Positions 24,965 through 33,662 of a DNA stretch of 64,000 nucleotides are shown one piece after another; positions within the stretch are counted from its first letter, which is position 1; the number at the start of each line of letters is the position of its first letter. The translations under genes were made by a program, and so were the position numbers. Under the pieces are notes generated by a model, which was given only the letters and a program-made list of their open reading frames with translations, was not told where the DNA came from and searched no databases. Location: contig NZ_MUNX01000104.1 in NCBI RefSeq assembly GCF_002001005.1, positions 23,777 through 87,776 of the forward strand, in the 5' to 3' direction. This DNA comes from Flavobacterium sp. A45. Its GTDB lineage: Bacteria > Bacteroidota > Bacteroidia > Flavobacteriales > Flavobacteriaceae.

Positions 24965-27412
24965 TTGAATTTAAATATTGTAAATATTGAAACTGTCCTC
25001 AATTCGAAATGGAATGGAAATCCGACAGGAGAATCTATTGATAACATTTCTATTGACAGTCGTTCTTTGCAAAACAATGAAAAAACACTTTTTTTTGCAT
25101 TAGTTGGAACCAATAACGACGCTCATATATACCTAAAAGATTTAATTGGTAAAGGCGTTCGGAATTTTGTCGTGACTCATATTCCCGATGGTCTTGAATC
25201 AAAAGCTAATTTTTTAGTTGTTAAAAATACTTTAGAAGCTTTACAGCAAACTGCTGCCCATTACCGAAGCTTTTTTTCGTTTCCAATTATAGGAGTTACA
25301 GGAAGTAACGGCAAAACAATCGTAAAGGAATGGCTCAATTTTTTGTTGAGTCCCGATTATAATATTATCCGAAGTCCTAAAAGTTATAATTCTCAGGTTG
25401 GTGTTCCGTTATCGGTGCTTGCTACTAATGAGAAACACAATCTAGGTGTTTTTGAAGCCGGAATTTCGACCGTTTCAGAAATGGCGAAACTGGAGAAAAT
25501 CATTCAGCCAACTATTGGAATTTTAACCAATATTGGTTCTGCCCACGATGAAGGGTTTAAAAATCTGGAAGAAAAAGTCAAAGAAAAAATGATACTTTTC
25601 AAAGATTCGGAAGTAGTGATTTATCAAAAAAACAGTAGCGTAGAGCAATTTATTCTTCCAAATACTAACGCAATTTCTTGGTCATTTACAGATACAACTG
25701 CTACAGTTTTTGTTTGCAAAAAAGAACATACACACGAACATACAAATATTGAGTATACCTATAAAGAGAATGTTTCGACCTTGAAAATTCCTTTTGTGGA
25801 TGATGCTTCTGTTGAAAATGTGATTTCGTGTTTATTGGTTTTACTGCATTTTGAATATGATGCCAAAACCATTCAAAGTCGAATAGAATTATTGTATCCG
25901 ATTGAAATGCGTTTGAAAGTAAAAAAAGGAATCAATAATTGCAGTCTTATTGATGACAGTTATAGTTCCGATTTTCAATCTTTAAAAATAGCATTGGATT
26001 TTCTCGAAAGCCAAAAACAACATCAGAAAAAAACGGTTGTACTTTCGGATATTTTTCAAAGCGGATTGTCGAATGAAGTGTTGTATTCTAAAGTGGCGGA
26101 GTTGATTGTTTCGAATAATATCAGTCGTTTTATTGGTATTGGTGAAACGATTTCAACATTAGAAACAAAACTTCCGAATGCCATTTTTTTTAAAGACACT
26201 AACGAGTTTTTATTGCATTTGGAGCAATTGCATTTCGAAAATGAAACCATTTTAATAAAAGGCGCGCGATCTTTTCAGTTTGAAGAAATTGTAGCTGCAT
26301 TTGCTGAGAAAACACACGAAACGGTTCTTGAAATCAATCTGAATGCGATTAGCCATAATTTTAACTTCTTTAAATCAAAGCTGAAACCCAACACCAAAAT
26401 GATGGCGATGGTAAAAGCATTTGGTTATGGAAGTGGAGGATTTGAAATTGCAAAATTACTGGAACATCATAAAGTAGATTATTTGGGAGTGGCTTTCGCA
26501 GATGAAGGGATTTCGTTAAAAACCGCAGGTATCAAATTGCCTATTATGGTTTTGAATCCTGAAAACACTAGTTTTCCTGCCATTATTCAGCATCAATTGG
26601 AACCTGAGATTTACAGTTTGAAAGGACTGAATGCTTTCCTGAAAATTGCGGAACAAAAAAAACTAAAAGATTTTCCTATTCATATTAAAGTGGATACTGG
26701 GATGCATCGTTTGGGTTTTGAGGCGAATACAATTGATGATTTAATAGCTACTCTGAAAGGAAACTCAACAGTCAAAGTACAAAGTATTCTATCACATTTG
26801 GCCACAAGTGATGATTTGCAACATAAAGATTTTGTGCAGTATCAGATTAATTTATTCGAAAAATTATCTTCTCAATTAATGAACGAATTGGAGATTACTC
26901 CCATTCGTCATATTTTAAATACTTCAGGTATCAGTAATTTTCCACAGGCACAATACGATATGGTTCGTTTGGGAATTGGTCTTTATGGTGTTTCTAATGA
27001 TTCAGAAGAACAAAAATATCTTGAAAATGTTGGGACTTTAAAATCCATTATTTCCCAAATCAGAACCATTCAATCAGGAGAAAGTGTTGGCTACGGCAGA
27101 CGATTTATGGCAAATAGAGAATCTAAAATTGCCACAATTCCTATTGGTTATGCCGACGGAATTGCCAGAAGTTGGGGAAATGGAATTGGTTTTGTTACGA
27201 TTAAGAATAAAAAAGCAAGCATTCTTGGAAGCGTTTGTATGGATATGTTAATGGTTGATGTGACCGAGATTGATTGTAAAGAAGGAGATGCCGTAGTGAT
27301 TTTTGGCGAAAGCCCAACTGTCTCTTATATGGCGGAACAATTGAAAACAATCCCTTATGAAATCCTTACAAGTATTTCTCAACGTGTAAAACGTGTTTTT
27401 TATAGGGAATAA
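24965..27412 (+). CDS. murF-alr: MurF-alanine racemase fusion, TTG start
   Basis: This 815-residue fusion makes D-alanine and adds D-Ala-D-Ala to the peptidoglycan precursor. Residues 1 to about 440 are MurF, with P-loop GVTGSNGKT at 110-118 and FEAGISTVSEMAKLE; the family DDxYNANP motif is altered to DDSYSSDF. Residues from about 450 are alanine racemase, with MVKAFGYGSGG (PLP Lys484), the GYGRRF tyrosine and GYADGIARSWGNG. The fusion is known in Bacteroidota. The start is TTG at 24965: no ATG or GTG is available between the upstream in-frame stop (24953-24955) and the conserved N-terminus, and it is 2 nt after tdk. Confidence 0.93.
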   Translation: MNLNIVNIETVLNSKWNGNPTGESIDNISIDSRSLQNNEKTLFFALVGTNNDAHIYLKDLIGKGVRNFVVTHIPDGLESKANFLVVKNTLEALQQTAAHYRSFFSFPIIGVTGSNGKTIVKEWLNFLLSPDYNIIRSPKSYNSQVGVPLSVLATNEKHNLGVFEAGISTVSEMAKLEKIIQPTIGILTNIGSAHDEGFKNLEEKVKEKMILFKDSEVVIYQKNSSVEQFILPNTNAISWSFTDTTATVFVCKKEHTHEHTNIEYTYKENVSTLKIPFVDDASVENVISCLLVLLHFEYDAKTIQSRIELLYPIEMRLKVKKGINNCSLIDDSYSSDFQSLKIALDFLESQKQHQKKTVVLSDIFQSGLSNEVLYSKVAELIVSNNISRFIGIGETISTLETKLPNAIFFKDTNEFLLHLEQLHFENETILIKGARSFQFEEIVAAFAEKTHETVLEINLNAISHNFNFFKSKLKPNTKMMAMVKAFGYGSGGFEIAKLLEHHKVDYLGVAFADEGISLKTAGIKLPIMVLNPENTSFPAIIQHQLEPEIYSLKGLNAFLKIAEQKKLKDFPIHIKVDTGMHRLGFEANTIDDLIATLKGNSTVKVQSILSHLATSDDLQHKDFVQYQINLFEKLSSQLMNELEITPIRHILNTSGISNFPQAQYDMVRLGIGLYGVSNDSEEQKYLENVGTLKSIISQIRTIQSGESVGYGRRFMANRESKIATIPIGYADGIARSWGNGIGFVTIKNKKASILGSVCMDMLMVDVTEIDCKEGDAVVIFGESPTVSYMAEQLKTIPYEILTSISQRVKRVFYRE

Positions 27413-27476
27413 CATCTTTTTTTGTTAAAGATTGAGTATATTCGTTACATTATAAACTAACCAAAATCAATACATT

Positions 27477-27905
27477 ATGGGATTTATTAGTGATTTCAAA
27501 GCTTTTTTAATGAAAGGCGAAATAGTGAATTTGGCAACAGCCGTAATCGTTGGGGGTGCTTTTGGAAAAATTGTCACCTCTTTTACTAATGACGTTTTGA
27601 TGCCGCCGATAGGACTGGCATTGGGAAAAGTAGATTTTAAAAACCTAAAAATTGTTCTTCAGGATGGCATTCCCGCTGTTATGGAAAATGGTGCTGAAAA
27701 AGTGCCCGCAATTGCAGAAGTTGCCATTAATTATGGTGCTTTTATTCAAACCGTTTTTGATTTTGTGATTATTGGTTTTTGTATCTTTATGGTGCTGAAA
27801 GCTTATGAAAAAACCAAAAAACAAGAAGTTCCGGTTGAAGCTCCACCTGCAGGACCAACACAGGAAGAATTGCTTACTCAAATTAGAGATTTACTAAAGA
27901 AATAG
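27477..27905 (+). CDS. mscL: Large-conductance mechanosensitive channel
   Basis: This 142-residue inner-membrane channel opens under membrane tension during hypo-osmotic shock. MGFISDFKAFLMKGEIVNLATAVIVGGAFGKIVTSF gives the cytoplasmic amphipathic helix and TM1 with the glycine-rich gate; TM2 is FDFVIIGFCIFMVLKAYEKTKK; the C-terminal helix bundle ends LLTQIRDLLKK. Length and motif order are normal. Confidence 0.95.
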   Translation: MGFISDFKAFLMKGEIVNLATAVIVGGAFGKIVTSFTNDVLMPPIGLALGKVDFKNLKIVLQDGIPAVMENGAEKVPAIAEVAINYGAFIQTVFDFVIIGFCIFMVLKAYEKTKKQEVPVEAPPAGPTQEELLTQIRDLLKK

Positions 27906-27906
27906 A

Positions 27907-27976
27907 TTCTAAGTTAAAGAGAAAAATAGTACTATTTCAAATCTTAGAAACTTAGTGTCTCAGAATCTTAGAAACT
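27907..27976. repeat. Degenerate TCTTAGAAAC-type intergenic repeat
   Basis: TCTTAGAAAC occurs at 27942-27951 and 27966-27975 with related words (TTCTAAGTT, CTTAGTGTCTCAGAA) around them. A similar stretch lies at 44055-44095 after pfkB. No coding potential is evident. Confidence 0.5.
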
Positions 27977-28014
27977 ATAAAAAAACAATACCGCTCTACA
28001 CTATATATTCTAAC

Positions 28015-28043
28015 TAAACCACCTTATAAATGGGTGGTTTTTC
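28015..28043 (+). terminator. Intrinsic terminator after mscL
   Basis: AAACCACC and GGTGGTTT pair around a short loop and are followed by TTTC and further T-rich sequence. It lies 110 nt after the mscL stop and before the asd promoter. Confidence 0.7.
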
Positions 28044-28089
28044 TGTTTTTGTTTAATTTATAACAATTTGTTAATTTTTGTGAAGACGC

Positions 28090-28119
28090 TTGTTATGTTT
28101 TGAATATTACATACTTTTG
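28090..28119 (+). promoter_or_regulatory. asd promoter
   Basis: TTG at 28090-28092, a 19-nt spacer and TACTTTTG at 28112-28119 fit the Bacteroidota consensus, 41 nt before the asd ATG. Confidence 0.6.
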
Positions 28120-28160
28120 TACTTCAAAAATAAAATATACACACTTATAATATAGTTACG

Positions 28161-29150
28161 ATGAGAATAGCAGTTGTAGGAGCTACCGGAATGGTTGGCG
28201 AAATAATGTTGAAAGTATTGGCAGAAAGAAATTTTCCTGTAACCGAATTAATTCCAGTTGCTTCTGAGAAATCAGTTGGAAAAGAAATTGAATTTCAAGG
28301 AAAAAAATACAAGGTAGTAGGAATGCAAACAGCCGTTGATATGAAAGCGGATATTGCATTATTTTCTGCTGGTGGAGGAACGTCATTAGAATGGGCCCCA
28401 AAATTTGCTGCTGCAGGAACTACAGTTATTGATAATTCATCAGCTTGGAGAATGGATCCAACCAAAAAATTGGTGGTACCGGAAATCAATGCAAATCAAT
28501 TGACAAAAGAAGATAAAATCATTGCAAACCCAAACTGTTCTACTATTCAAATGGTATTGGCTTTGGCTCCATTGCATAAAAAATACAATGTAAAACGTGT
28601 GATTGTTTCTACTTACCAATCCATTACAGGAACTGGTGTAAAAGCGGTTCAACAATTCGAAAACGAAGAAAAAGGAATCAAAGGCGATATGGTTTACAAA
28701 TACGAAATCAACCGTAACTGTATCCCACAATGTGATGTTTTTGAAGATAACGGATACACCAAAGAAGAAATGAAATTGGTTAAAGAAACCAAAAAAATCT
28801 TAAGCGATGATTCAATCAAAGTAACGGCTACTGCTGTTCGTGTGCCAGTTGTTGGTGGGCACAGTGAAGCAGTGAATGTTGAATTCAGCAATGATTTTGA
28901 TGTAAACGATGTAAGAACTCTTTTGAGCCAAACAGATGGTGTAACGGTTCAAGACAATTTAGATACTTTTACTTACCCAATGCCAAAATATGCCGAAGGT
29001 AAAAATGACGTATTCGTAGGACGTATTCGTCGTGACGAAAGTCAGGCAAACACTTTGAATATGTGGATTGTTGCTGATAACTTGAGAAAAGGAGCAGCTA
29101 CTAATACTATTCAAATTGCAGAATATTTAATTGCAGCAAAATTGGTTTAA
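28161..29150 (+). CDS. asd: Aspartate-semialdehyde dehydrogenase
   Basis: This 329-residue enzyme reduces aspartyl phosphate to aspartate semialdehyde, the branch to lysine/diaminopimelate, threonine and methionine. NADP-binding VVGATGMVGEIML (residues 5-17), the catalytic Cys126 in NPNCSTIQ and the substrate His in VPVVGGHSEAVNVEF are visible. It is a single-gene unit with its own promoter and terminator. Confidence 0.96.
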   Translation: MRIAVVGATGMVGEIMLKVLAERNFPVTELIPVASEKSVGKEIEFQGKKYKVVGMQTAVDMKADIALFSAGGGTSLEWAPKFAAAGTTVIDNSSAWRMDPTKKLVVPEINANQLTKEDKIIANPNCSTIQMVLALAPLHKKYNVKRVIVSTYQSITGTGVKAVQQFENEEKGIKGDMVYKYEINRNCIPQCDVFEDNGYTKEEMKLVKETKKILSDDSIKVTATAVRVPVVGGHSEAVNVEFSNDFDVNDVRTLLSQTDGVTVQDNLDTFTYPMPKYAEGKNDVFVGRIRRDESQANTLNMWIVADNLRKGAATNTIQIAEYLIAAKLV

Positions 29151-29176
29151 TCCATTTCAGATATTTAATTCACAAG

Positions 29177-29209
29177 AAAACTACAACTTTAATCGGTTGT
29201 AGTTTTTTT
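29177..29209 (+). terminator. Intrinsic terminator of asd
   Basis: AAAACTACAAC and GTTGTAGTTTT pair around an 8-nt loop, followed by a T-run. Its 3' arm contains the TTG proposed as the -33 box of the next gene. Confidence 0.8.
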
Positions 29210-29216
29210 GTTTTCT

Positions 29217-29224
29217 TACCTTTG
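29217..29224 (+). promoter_or_regulatory. -7 element for the His/Cys-rich small protein
   Basis: TACCTTTG lies 5 nt before the ATG at 29230, so the message would be nearly leaderless. A TTG at 29197-29199 is 17 nt away, shorter than usual. Confidence 0.45.
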
Positions 29225-29229
29225 CGTTG

Positions 29230-29574
29230 ATGAAAAGGAAACAGCTCATATTAAATTTTTCTTTGGTTGTTGCGGTATTGTTTTCAATACTGTTTCAATC
29301 GGTTGATAGTATCGGCCATTTAAAGGAAAAATTTTCTGAAAAATCCTGTCATCATACCTATAATTCCAGTTCGGAGTTTACCCACCAACACCACAATTTT
29401 GATCATTGTTATGTTTGTCAATTCGGTTTTAGCAGTTTTGTAACACCAATAAATTATTCCTATGCATTCTTCGCTGGGAATTGGAAAATACCCTATTTCT
29501 TTGCAACTGTAAAAAGCGTTTTTTCGTTTTCCGGTAGCTTGTATTCCCATCGTGGCCCCCCAAATTGTTTGTAA
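29230..29574 (+). CDS. Small secreted His/Cys-rich protein upstream of a TonB receptor
   Basis: This 114-residue protein (start ATG at 29230; an in-frame TTG precedes it directly) has an N-terminal hydrophobic signal (FSLVVAVLFSILFQSV). A metal-binding-looking centre follows: CHHTYNSSSEFTHQHHN then HCYVCQF. The end is aromatic, SLYSHRGPPN. It resembles the small proteins often found just before TonB-dependent receptors in Flavobacteriia. I infer a role in metal handling with the receptor at 29955, but the family has no known function. Confidence 0.7.
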   Translation: MKRKQLILNFSLVVAVLFSILFQSVDSIGHLKEKFSEKSCHHTYNSSSEFTHQHHNFDHCYVCQFGFSSFVTPINYSYAFFAGNWKIPYFFATVKSVFSFSGSLYSHRGPPNCL

Positions 29575-29623
29575 ACAACCCAGTTATCCCTCACTTCGCA
29601 TCAATCCGCAGATAAAATTTATC

Positions 29624-29726
29624 TAGGAGCGAAAGAATAGGCTTTATCAGTAAACATTGTTCCTGCTGTCCGCTATATTCCATCTCGTAGAAAAAACGAG
29701 CTGGGATGCCGCTTCCATCAGGGCTA
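29624..29726. repeat. Dispersed structured element, copy B
   Basis: The copy begins TAGGAGC, then GAAAGAATAGGCT, TTCCTGCTGTCCGCTATAT, a short hairpin (CATCTCGT with ACGAGCTG, one mismatch) and GATGCCGCTTCCATCAGGGC, ending TA. It matches copy C (51345) over both ends and differs in the hairpin. It lies in the 380-nt gap between the small His/Cys-rich gene and the TonB receptor. The rest of that gap (29727-29954) shows only AT-rich DNA and a possible TAGCTTTG -7 element at 29812-29819. Confidence 0.8.
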
Positions 29727-29954
29727 AAAAGCCAACATAGTCTATTTTTGGAATTAATGCAATCAATGACTTTTGGTTTATATATAATTTCAATGTGAGT
29801 TTAGCTTTGTTCAGGTTGTTCGTTTTAAATCAAGCTATTTAGAGTTTGCTTTCAAAAGAGATTTTGTTAGTAGTTCTATTATTTACAAAACATTTTCAAT
29901 CACTTGATGCCTTTTAAAAAAGGACTTTGATTGAGAGCAATACAAATTTTCAAA

Positions 29955-32162
29955 ATGAAACAATATATAGTAGCCTTATTTCTGGGGCTTACCACTTTTT
30001 TACAGGCACAAAATTCAATCACAGGAAAGGTAACCGATTCTAAAAACAATCGTCTACAAGGAGTTGTGGTTTATGCCACAGAGTCACATAAATCAGCTAG
30101 TACCGATGAAAACGGAGCGTATACTTTAACTGAACTTCCAAACGGGGAGGAAACTCTAGTATTTTCATACGTAGGTTTCGCAACTCAAAACAAAAAAGTC
30201 GCTAAAATTCAAAATACCCAAACTCTGGATATTGTAATGGATGAAATAGCTTTCCAAATGGATGAGGTTATTGTGTCAACTCCTTTCTCCAAATTGCAAT
30301 CGCAAAATGTAATGAAAGTAGATCGAGAAAGTGTCAAATCAATGCAAGAAAAGGGAAGTGCCACTTTGATAGAAGGCTTAGCTACAATCCCTGGGGTTTC
30401 ACAGATTTCTACGGGAACATCTATCGGGAAACCGGTGATTCGTGGATTGAGTGGAAACCGAGTTTTAGTGTATACACAAGGTATACGGTTAGAGAATCAA
30501 CAGTTTGGAGACGAACATGGTTTGGGATTGAACGATTCTGGAGTCGAAAATGTTGAGGTAATAAAAGGCCCTGCATCCTTGCTTTATGGATCGGATGCAT
30601 TAGGAGGAGTTTTGTTTTTTAATTCCGAAAAATTTGCGTTGGCCAATACTTTTCAGGGAGATTTTGGGCAAAGATTGTTTTCGAATACTCTTGGAGCCAG
30701 TACAACTTTGGGCTTGAAAACATCTACCGATAATTGGAAATATTTGATTCGCGGGGCATACAACACACAATCCGATTATAAGATTCCAGATGGCGATCGT
30801 GTTACGAACACTCGCTTTCAGGAAATGGATTTTAAAGCAGGAATTGGGTATAGCAATGCCAAGTTTTCGAGCACTTTGAGATACAATTACAATAATTTGG
30901 ATGTCGGAATTCCAGAAGACGGAATTGCAGATCAAACCACAACCAAAAAAACAACTTTTCCAAAGCAAGAGGTGTTTAGTAATTTATTTTCTTTGAATAA
31001 TACCCTGTTTTTTAGTGATTCAAAATTGGATGTAAATTTAGGATATATTCAAAACGACCGTTCCGAGTTTGAAGACAGCAACGTTGCGATTTTGCATATG
31101 GTTTTAAAGACATTTGATTATAATGTCAAATATTATTTGCCAAAATTGGGTAAAGTAGAAACGATAGTGGGTGTTCAAGGAATGTCTCAGGAAAATAAAA
31201 ATCGTGCCGAAGAGTTTTTGATTCCAAATGCAACAACCAATGACTTTGGGGTTTTCGGAACTGGAATTTATGACTGGGGTTCGAATTCATTGCAAGCAGG
31301 ACTTCGTTTTGATTACAGGAAGTTAGTTTCCGAAGAAAATGGAATCGCTGGTGAAGAAGGTTATTTTGAGGCACTCGATAAAAACTATGACAGTTTCAAT
31401 GCATCATTGGGATACAAAACCAATTTTGCTAAGGATTTGACTTTTAGATTGAACGCCGCAACGGGTTTTAGAGCACCAAATTTGGCTGAGTTGTCTTCTA
31501 ATGGGGTTCATGAAGGTACTTTTCGTTACGAAATTGGAAACCCTAATTTGAAAACCGAACAAAATCTGCAAACCGATTTAGATTTGGAATACAAAAGCAC
31601 CCATTTTGAGTTTAGCGTAAGTGGTTTTTACAATCATATTAATGATTACATTTATTCGTCACCATCGGGAGCAGAAATTGATGGATTTAAAGAGTATAAT
31701 TACATTCAAAACAATGCCAATTTGTATGGAGGTGAAGTTGCTTTGCATATTCATCCACACCCTTTGGATTGGTTGCATTTTGAGACCAGTTTTGAAACCG
31801 TTACAGGAAAATTACAAGATGGTGGTTACTTGCCCCAAATTCCAGCAAACAATTGGGACAACACTATAAAAACGGATTTTGTAATTGGTAAATGGTTGGA
31901 AGAAAGTTTTGCAACATTCAATGTTTCTACCACTTTCAGTCAGGATAAAGTGAGCGGATTCGATATTCCTTCAGATGGTTATACATTGTTGAATATGGGT
32001 TTTGGAGGAAAAGTAAAACTCGGAAAAACCGCTTTCGATGTAAACCTTAACGGAAATAATTTACTGAACAAAACATATATTCCTCATTTGTCCCGTTTGG
32101 CAACAGATGGAATTCCAAATATTGGAAGAAATTTTGTTTTGGGAGTTGCGTTTAAATTCTAA
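29955..32162 (+). CDS. TonB-dependent outer-membrane receptor with N-terminal CarboxypepD_reg-like domain
   Basis: This 735-residue protein starts at the ATG at 29955 (MKQYIVALFLGLTTFLQAQ signal); an 8-codon TTG-initiated extension is less likely. A carboxypeptidase-regulatory-like domain (about 20-105) is followed by a plug (about 115-225, with PVIRGLSGNRVLVYTQGIR and EVIKGPASLLYGSDALGGV) and a 22-strand-type barrel with TGFRAPNLAELSSNG and terminal GVAFKF. It is short for the family and has no SusD partner, pointing to a metal or small chelate, not a glycan. The upstream His/Cys-rich protein hints at a metal such as zinc or copper. Confidence 0.9.
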   Translation: MKQYIVALFLGLTTFLQAQNSITGKVTDSKNNRLQGVVVYATESHKSASTDENGAYTLTELPNGEETLVFSYVGFATQNKKVAKIQNTQTLDIVMDEIAFQMDEVIVSTPFSKLQSQNVMKVDRESVKSMQEKGSATLIEGLATIPGVSQISTGTSIGKPVIRGLSGNRVLVYTQGIRLENQQFGDEHGLGLNDSGVENVEVIKGPASLLYGSDALGGVLFFNSEKFALANTFQGDFGQRLFSNTLGASTTLGLKTSTDNWKYLIRGAYNTQSDYKIPDGDRVTNTRFQEMDFKAGIGYSNAKFSSTLRYNYNNLDVGIPEDGIADQTTTKKTTFPKQEVFSNLFSLNNTLFFSDSKLDVNLGYIQNDRSEFEDSNVAILHMVLKTFDYNVKYYLPKLGKVETIVGVQGMSQENKNRAEEFLIPNATTNDFGVFGTGIYDWGSNSLQAGLRFDYRKLVSEENGIAGEEGYFEALDKNYDSFNASLGYKTNFAKDLTFRLNAATGFRAPNLAELSSNGVHEGTFRYEIGNPNLKTEQNLQTDLDLEYKSTHFEFSVSGFYNHINDYIYSSPSGAEIDGFKEYNYIQNNANLYGGEVALHIHPHPLDWLHFETSFETVTGKLQDGGYLPQIPANNWDNTIKTDFVIGKWLEESFATFNVSTTFSQDKVSGFDIPSDGYTLLNMGFGGKVKLGKTAFDVNLNGNNLLNKTYIPHLSRLATDGIPNIGRNFVLGVAFKF

Positions 32163-32170
32163 GTTTAAAT

Positions 32171-32229
32171 TTTTACAAAACAACAAACCCCAATAGCAAA
32201 TTGTTATTGGGGTTTGTTGTTTTGTAAAA
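32171..32229. terminator. 25-bp perfect inverted repeat, bidirectional terminator
   Basis: Arms 32171-32195 and 32205-32229 are exact reverse complements (core ACAAACCCCAATA) around a 9-nt loop. It starts 9 nt after the receptor stop and lies before the convergent gene at 32275. T-rich outer ends on both strands let it act as a terminator in either direction, though it is unusually long. Confidence 0.75.
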
Positions 32230-32274
32230 TAATGGCAAAAAGGCTAATTCTTTGTAGCTGTTATGGTGTTTTTT

Positions 32275-32682
32275 TTATTCCCAATTTTTTATTTCATTAA
32301 ATTTTATTTCGTACTCAACAATTTTTCCATTAGCCAAATATTCTTTTTCGAAAATTATAATGTCATTGTTAAATTTAATTGGCTTTATGAAACCTTTGTC
32401 GGCCGTTGAGATTCTTGCGAATTTTCCTTTTTCAAGGTCAATCAAAGTCAATGCAGTTATGGGGCCTTTTTGGTAATCTATAGTTAGCCATTCTTGCAAT
32501 GCTAAAAAAGTTGAGTTGGGATGCCATTTAAATTCAAGTCCAAATATTCTGTTTGCGATTAATTGTCCGTTTAATTTTATTTTGTAGTAAGTTGGTCCAA
32601 ACCGAATTTCGCCTTCGAAAATAAAATCAAACGCATACTTTTTGTCTTGAGATTTATATGCACCTATTTTTTCTGTTTCCAT
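32275..32682 (-). CDS. Hypothetical protein
   Basis: This 135-residue protein, unrecognised, has no signal or membrane segment. It is beta-rich with many aromatic residues (YAFDFIFEGEIRFGPTYYKIKLNG, FGLEFKWHPNSTFLALQEWLT, DLEKGKFARIS), reading like a repeated-strand sheet. The stop of an upstream open fragment lies 6 nt before its ATG, as if it was once the second gene of an operon. Cytoplasmic location is likely. Confidence 0.6.
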   Translation of the reverse strand: METEKIGAYKSQDKKYAFDFIFEGEIRFGPTYYKIKLNGQLIANRIFGLEFKWHPNSTFLALQEWLTIDYQKGPITALTLIDLEKGKFARISTADKGFIKPIKFNNDIIIFEKEYLANGKIVEYEIKFNEIKNWE

Positions 32683-32688
32683 TAACTG

Positions 32689-32844
32689 TCAGTTTCTATT
32701 TTGTAATACCTCATCATAACTCTTAGCCTCGATAGCAGTTAAAATCTTTTTGTGTCGGTGTTCGGACAAAAAATTGTAACTAAAAGCTGGACAATGTTTC
32801 TGAAAAATGCCAATGTTCCCGCTCCAAAAATAATTGATTGGAAC
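32689..32844 (-). pseudogene. Possible 3' remnant of a lost gene
   Basis: A 51-codon open stretch without a start codon reads VPINYFWSGNIGIFQKHCPA and continues FSYNFLSEHRHKKILTAIEAKSYDEVLQN before its stop at 32691-32689. The residues look protein-like, and the stop is 6 nt from the ATG of the next gene, as in an operon. It could be the C-terminal end of a truncated gene. The family was not recognised, and a chance open frame remains possible. Confidence 0.3.
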
Positions 32845-32871
32845 TTAGGATTTGAATCAGACATAAAAATA

Positions 32872-32910
32872 TATCTGCGTTAATCTGCTTGATCCGTTAA
32901 ATCTGTGGGT
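32872..32910. repeat. Degenerate TCTGCG/TCCGTTAAATCTG intergenic repeat
   Basis: Words ATCTGCG, AATCTGC, ATCCG and AATCTGTGGG follow each other within 40 nt. This type of low-complexity intergenic tract recurs elsewhere in the window in other forms. No gene or terminator structure was found here. Confidence 0.4.
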
Positions 32911-32915
32911 AATTA

Positions 32916-33659
32916 TTAATATTCAATTTTTCCTATATGTCTCATAATCCGAACAATTTTTGTCTTTCTATTGTTGATGTAGGAAGAGGAACTTGTGGCT
33001 TTATATTTTCGGGGATTGGGTAATATTGCTGCGATTCCGGCTGCTTGAACCATTGTTAAGCTTGAAGCATCTTTTCGATACCAATGTTCTGTAGCGGCAT
33101 ATGCCCCGTAAACGCCGTCACCCATTTCGATACTGTTGAGGTAAACTTCCATAATTCGTTTTTTGCCCCAAATAGCTTCTATTAAAACGGTAAAATAAGC
33201 TTCCAAGCCTTTTCGAAGGTAGCTTCGGCCTTGCCAAAGGAAAACATTTTTGGCCGTTTGCTGTGATATGGTGCTACCGCCTTTTATTTTTCGACCTCTT
33301 TCATTGCTCTTATATGCTTTTTGCATCGCAATAAAATCAAAGCCGTTATGAGTTAGGAAAGTTCCGTCTTCACTGGCAATGACGGCCTTTTGTAAATTCA
33401 TCGAAATTTTATCTATAGGTTCCCAGTTATGGCTGAAATAAATTTCTTTTCCTGCTGCTTTGTTTTCAAAATAACGAATCACCATTAACGGGGTAAATGG
33501 AACAGGCACAAATTTAAAAAGTACAACAGAAGCTATTGAAAGGCCAAAAAACCACAACAAAGCTTTCAGTAAAAGCCATTTTATTTTGGACACAAGGCTT
33601 CCTGATTTTTTTTTAACTGGTTTCTTAGTTGTTTTTTTTGGTGTTATTTTGGTTGCCAT
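32916..33659 (-). CDS. mtgA: Monofunctional peptidoglycan transglycosylase
   Basis: This 247-residue GT51 enzyme polymerises lipid II into glycan strands at the outer face of the inner membrane. A Lys-rich N-terminus is followed by one membrane anchor (about 28-50), then the signature AVIASEDGTFLTHNGFD with catalytic Glu97, KGGSTISQQTAKNVFLW and KKRIMEVYLNSIEMGDGVYG. There is no transpeptidase domain. The gene starts 3 nt after the stop of the FAD oxidoreductase, so the two are co-transcribed. Confidence 0.94.
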   Translation of the reverse strand: MATKITPKKTTKKPVKKKSGSLVSKIKWLLLKALLWFFGLSIASVVLFKFVPVPFTPLMVIRYFENKAAGKEIYFSHNWEPIDKISMNLQKAVIASEDGTFLTHNGFDFIAMQKAYKSNERGRKIKGGSTISQQTAKNVFLWQGRSYLRKGLEAYFTVLIEAIWGKKRIMEVYLNSIEMGDGVYGAYAATEHWYRKDASSLTMVQAAGIAAILPNPRKYKATSSSSYINNRKTKIVRIMRHIGKIEY

Positions 33660-33662
33660 TTT

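Noticed and set aside
27907..27976. Short direct repeats as a possible CRISPR array
   Set aside because: The repeats are 10 nt, degenerate, and the spacers are not of uniform length or unique content; no cas genes are present.
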